The notes beneath the pieces were generated by a model, which was given only the letters and a program-made list of their open reading frames with translations, was not told where the DNA came from and did no database searches. Positions 63,714-64,000 of a stretch of DNA of 64,000 bases are shown here, piece by piece. The stretch is taken from assembly GCA_965246785.1 (NCBI GenBank), contig CBDFFM010000020.1:266796-330795 (forward strand), read 5' to 3'. The first letter of the stretch is position 1; each line of letters begins with the position of its first letter. This DNA is from UBA1952 sp965246785. GTDB lineage: Bacteria; Bacteroidota; Bacteroidia; Chitinophagales; Chitinophagaceae. The translations under genes and the position numbers were made by a program.

Positions 63714-64000
63714 TCAAGATTGAACAAGGCAAAACTCTACGAAGGGCGTATGCACCATACCCCTCCAGAAATCTTCAAACAAACCCACATCAAGTGGGTT
63801 TGTTAGGGATCTATATGTCAACTGAAGCTGATAGACACTCAACTTCAAACCATCAAGCGACCAATAGCCTCTACCCGTACCATTAACTATTAGGTTCAAT
63901 AACCCATCCGTTTGCCTTTGAATGTGTGCTATAATAAAGAAATTTACACTTTCTCCAGGCTTGACTAAGTAATAGTCGGATTCCTTAGGACCAGCCATCC
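63714..64000 (-). CDS. Possible 3' part of a cyanobacterial gene running off the window
   Basis: A minus-strand frame of about 94 residues reaches the window edge (PGESVNFFIIAHIQRQTDGL, LNLIVNGTGRGYWSLDGLKL). The composition looks coding, with strands like those of a beta-sandwich. An ATG lies at 63998, but the frame may extend further. I do not recognise it, and without the upstream sequence neither start nor family can be settled. Confidence 0.35.
   Translation of the reverse strand, partial: MAGPKESDYYLVKPGESVNFFIIAHIQRQTDGLLNLIVNGTGRGYWSLDGLKLSVYQLQLTYRSLTNPLDVGLFEDFWRGMVHTPFVEFCLVQS

Noticed and set aside
1..64000. tRNA, rRNA or CRISPR genes
   Set aside because: None recognised by eye on either strand.

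Overview
The window joins two different genomes. Bases 1 to about 58,060 look like a Bacteroidota chromosome, probably of the Chitinophagales. The evidence is type IX secretion sorting tails, promoters resembling TAnnTTTG, a 2154-residue Rhs-associated protein of a type typical of that phylum, and HisKA_3/LuxR two-component genes. From about 58,060 to the end the sequence is cyanobacterial. It has GCGATCGC (HIP1) sites, heptanucleotide tandem repeats, TAGGACTTACGCA-type inverted repeats, purB and a YihY-family gene. The change of taxon coincides with the truncated 3' end of a cyanobacterial gene, so a chimeric assembly is the simplest reading.

Layout: (1) 1-3255 is the tail of a mobile-element module: a VirD4/TraG-like ATPase with a nuclease-like tail, then a large serine recombinase that carries two extra HTH domains. 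(2) 3258-8869 holds exported proteins: an exo/endonuclease/phosphatase-fold protein and a large protein, both with type IX sorting tails, and an Ig-like/outer-membrane protein. (3) 9043-12364 is a signalling cluster: response regulator, lipoprotein, multi-TM protein and histidine kinase, followed by a separately promoted REC-only protein. (4) 12696-18177 is an AT-rich two-gene cassette: a 1436-residue membrane-inserted P-loop NTPase and an overlapping helical partner. (5) 18895-44419 is a polymorphic-toxin locus of about 25 kb read on the minus strand: an outer-membrane barrel protein, a frameshifted secreted protein, a lipoprotein, the 2154-residue protein, a small exported protein, a 3412-residue Rhs protein with a clan-CD-like peptidase tip, a lipoprotein that is probably its immunity protein, then an orphan tip carrying a metzincin motif with its own putative immunity gene, and a decayed third tip. 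(6) 44733-46362 holds decayed genes (a lipoprotein and an ArdC-like antirestriction gene) around an Xre regulator and a 40-bp palindrome. (7) 46579-57958 is mobile-element DNA: two further VirD4-like ATPases, one fused to the same nuclease-like tail and one overlapping a DNA methyltransferase gene, plus a decayed copy, an IS256-family element and a resolvase. (8) 58044-64000 is the cyanobacterial segment.

The most informative observation is a 16-bp palindrome, CCAAGA-N4-TCTTGG, found in the window only upstream of the LuxR-type regulator gene, upstream of the REC-only gene, and upstream of the Rhs operon. At the first two it sits exactly 22 bp before a -7-like element. This suggests that the two-component system controls itself and the toxin operon. 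The second candidate system is the membrane NTPase pair.
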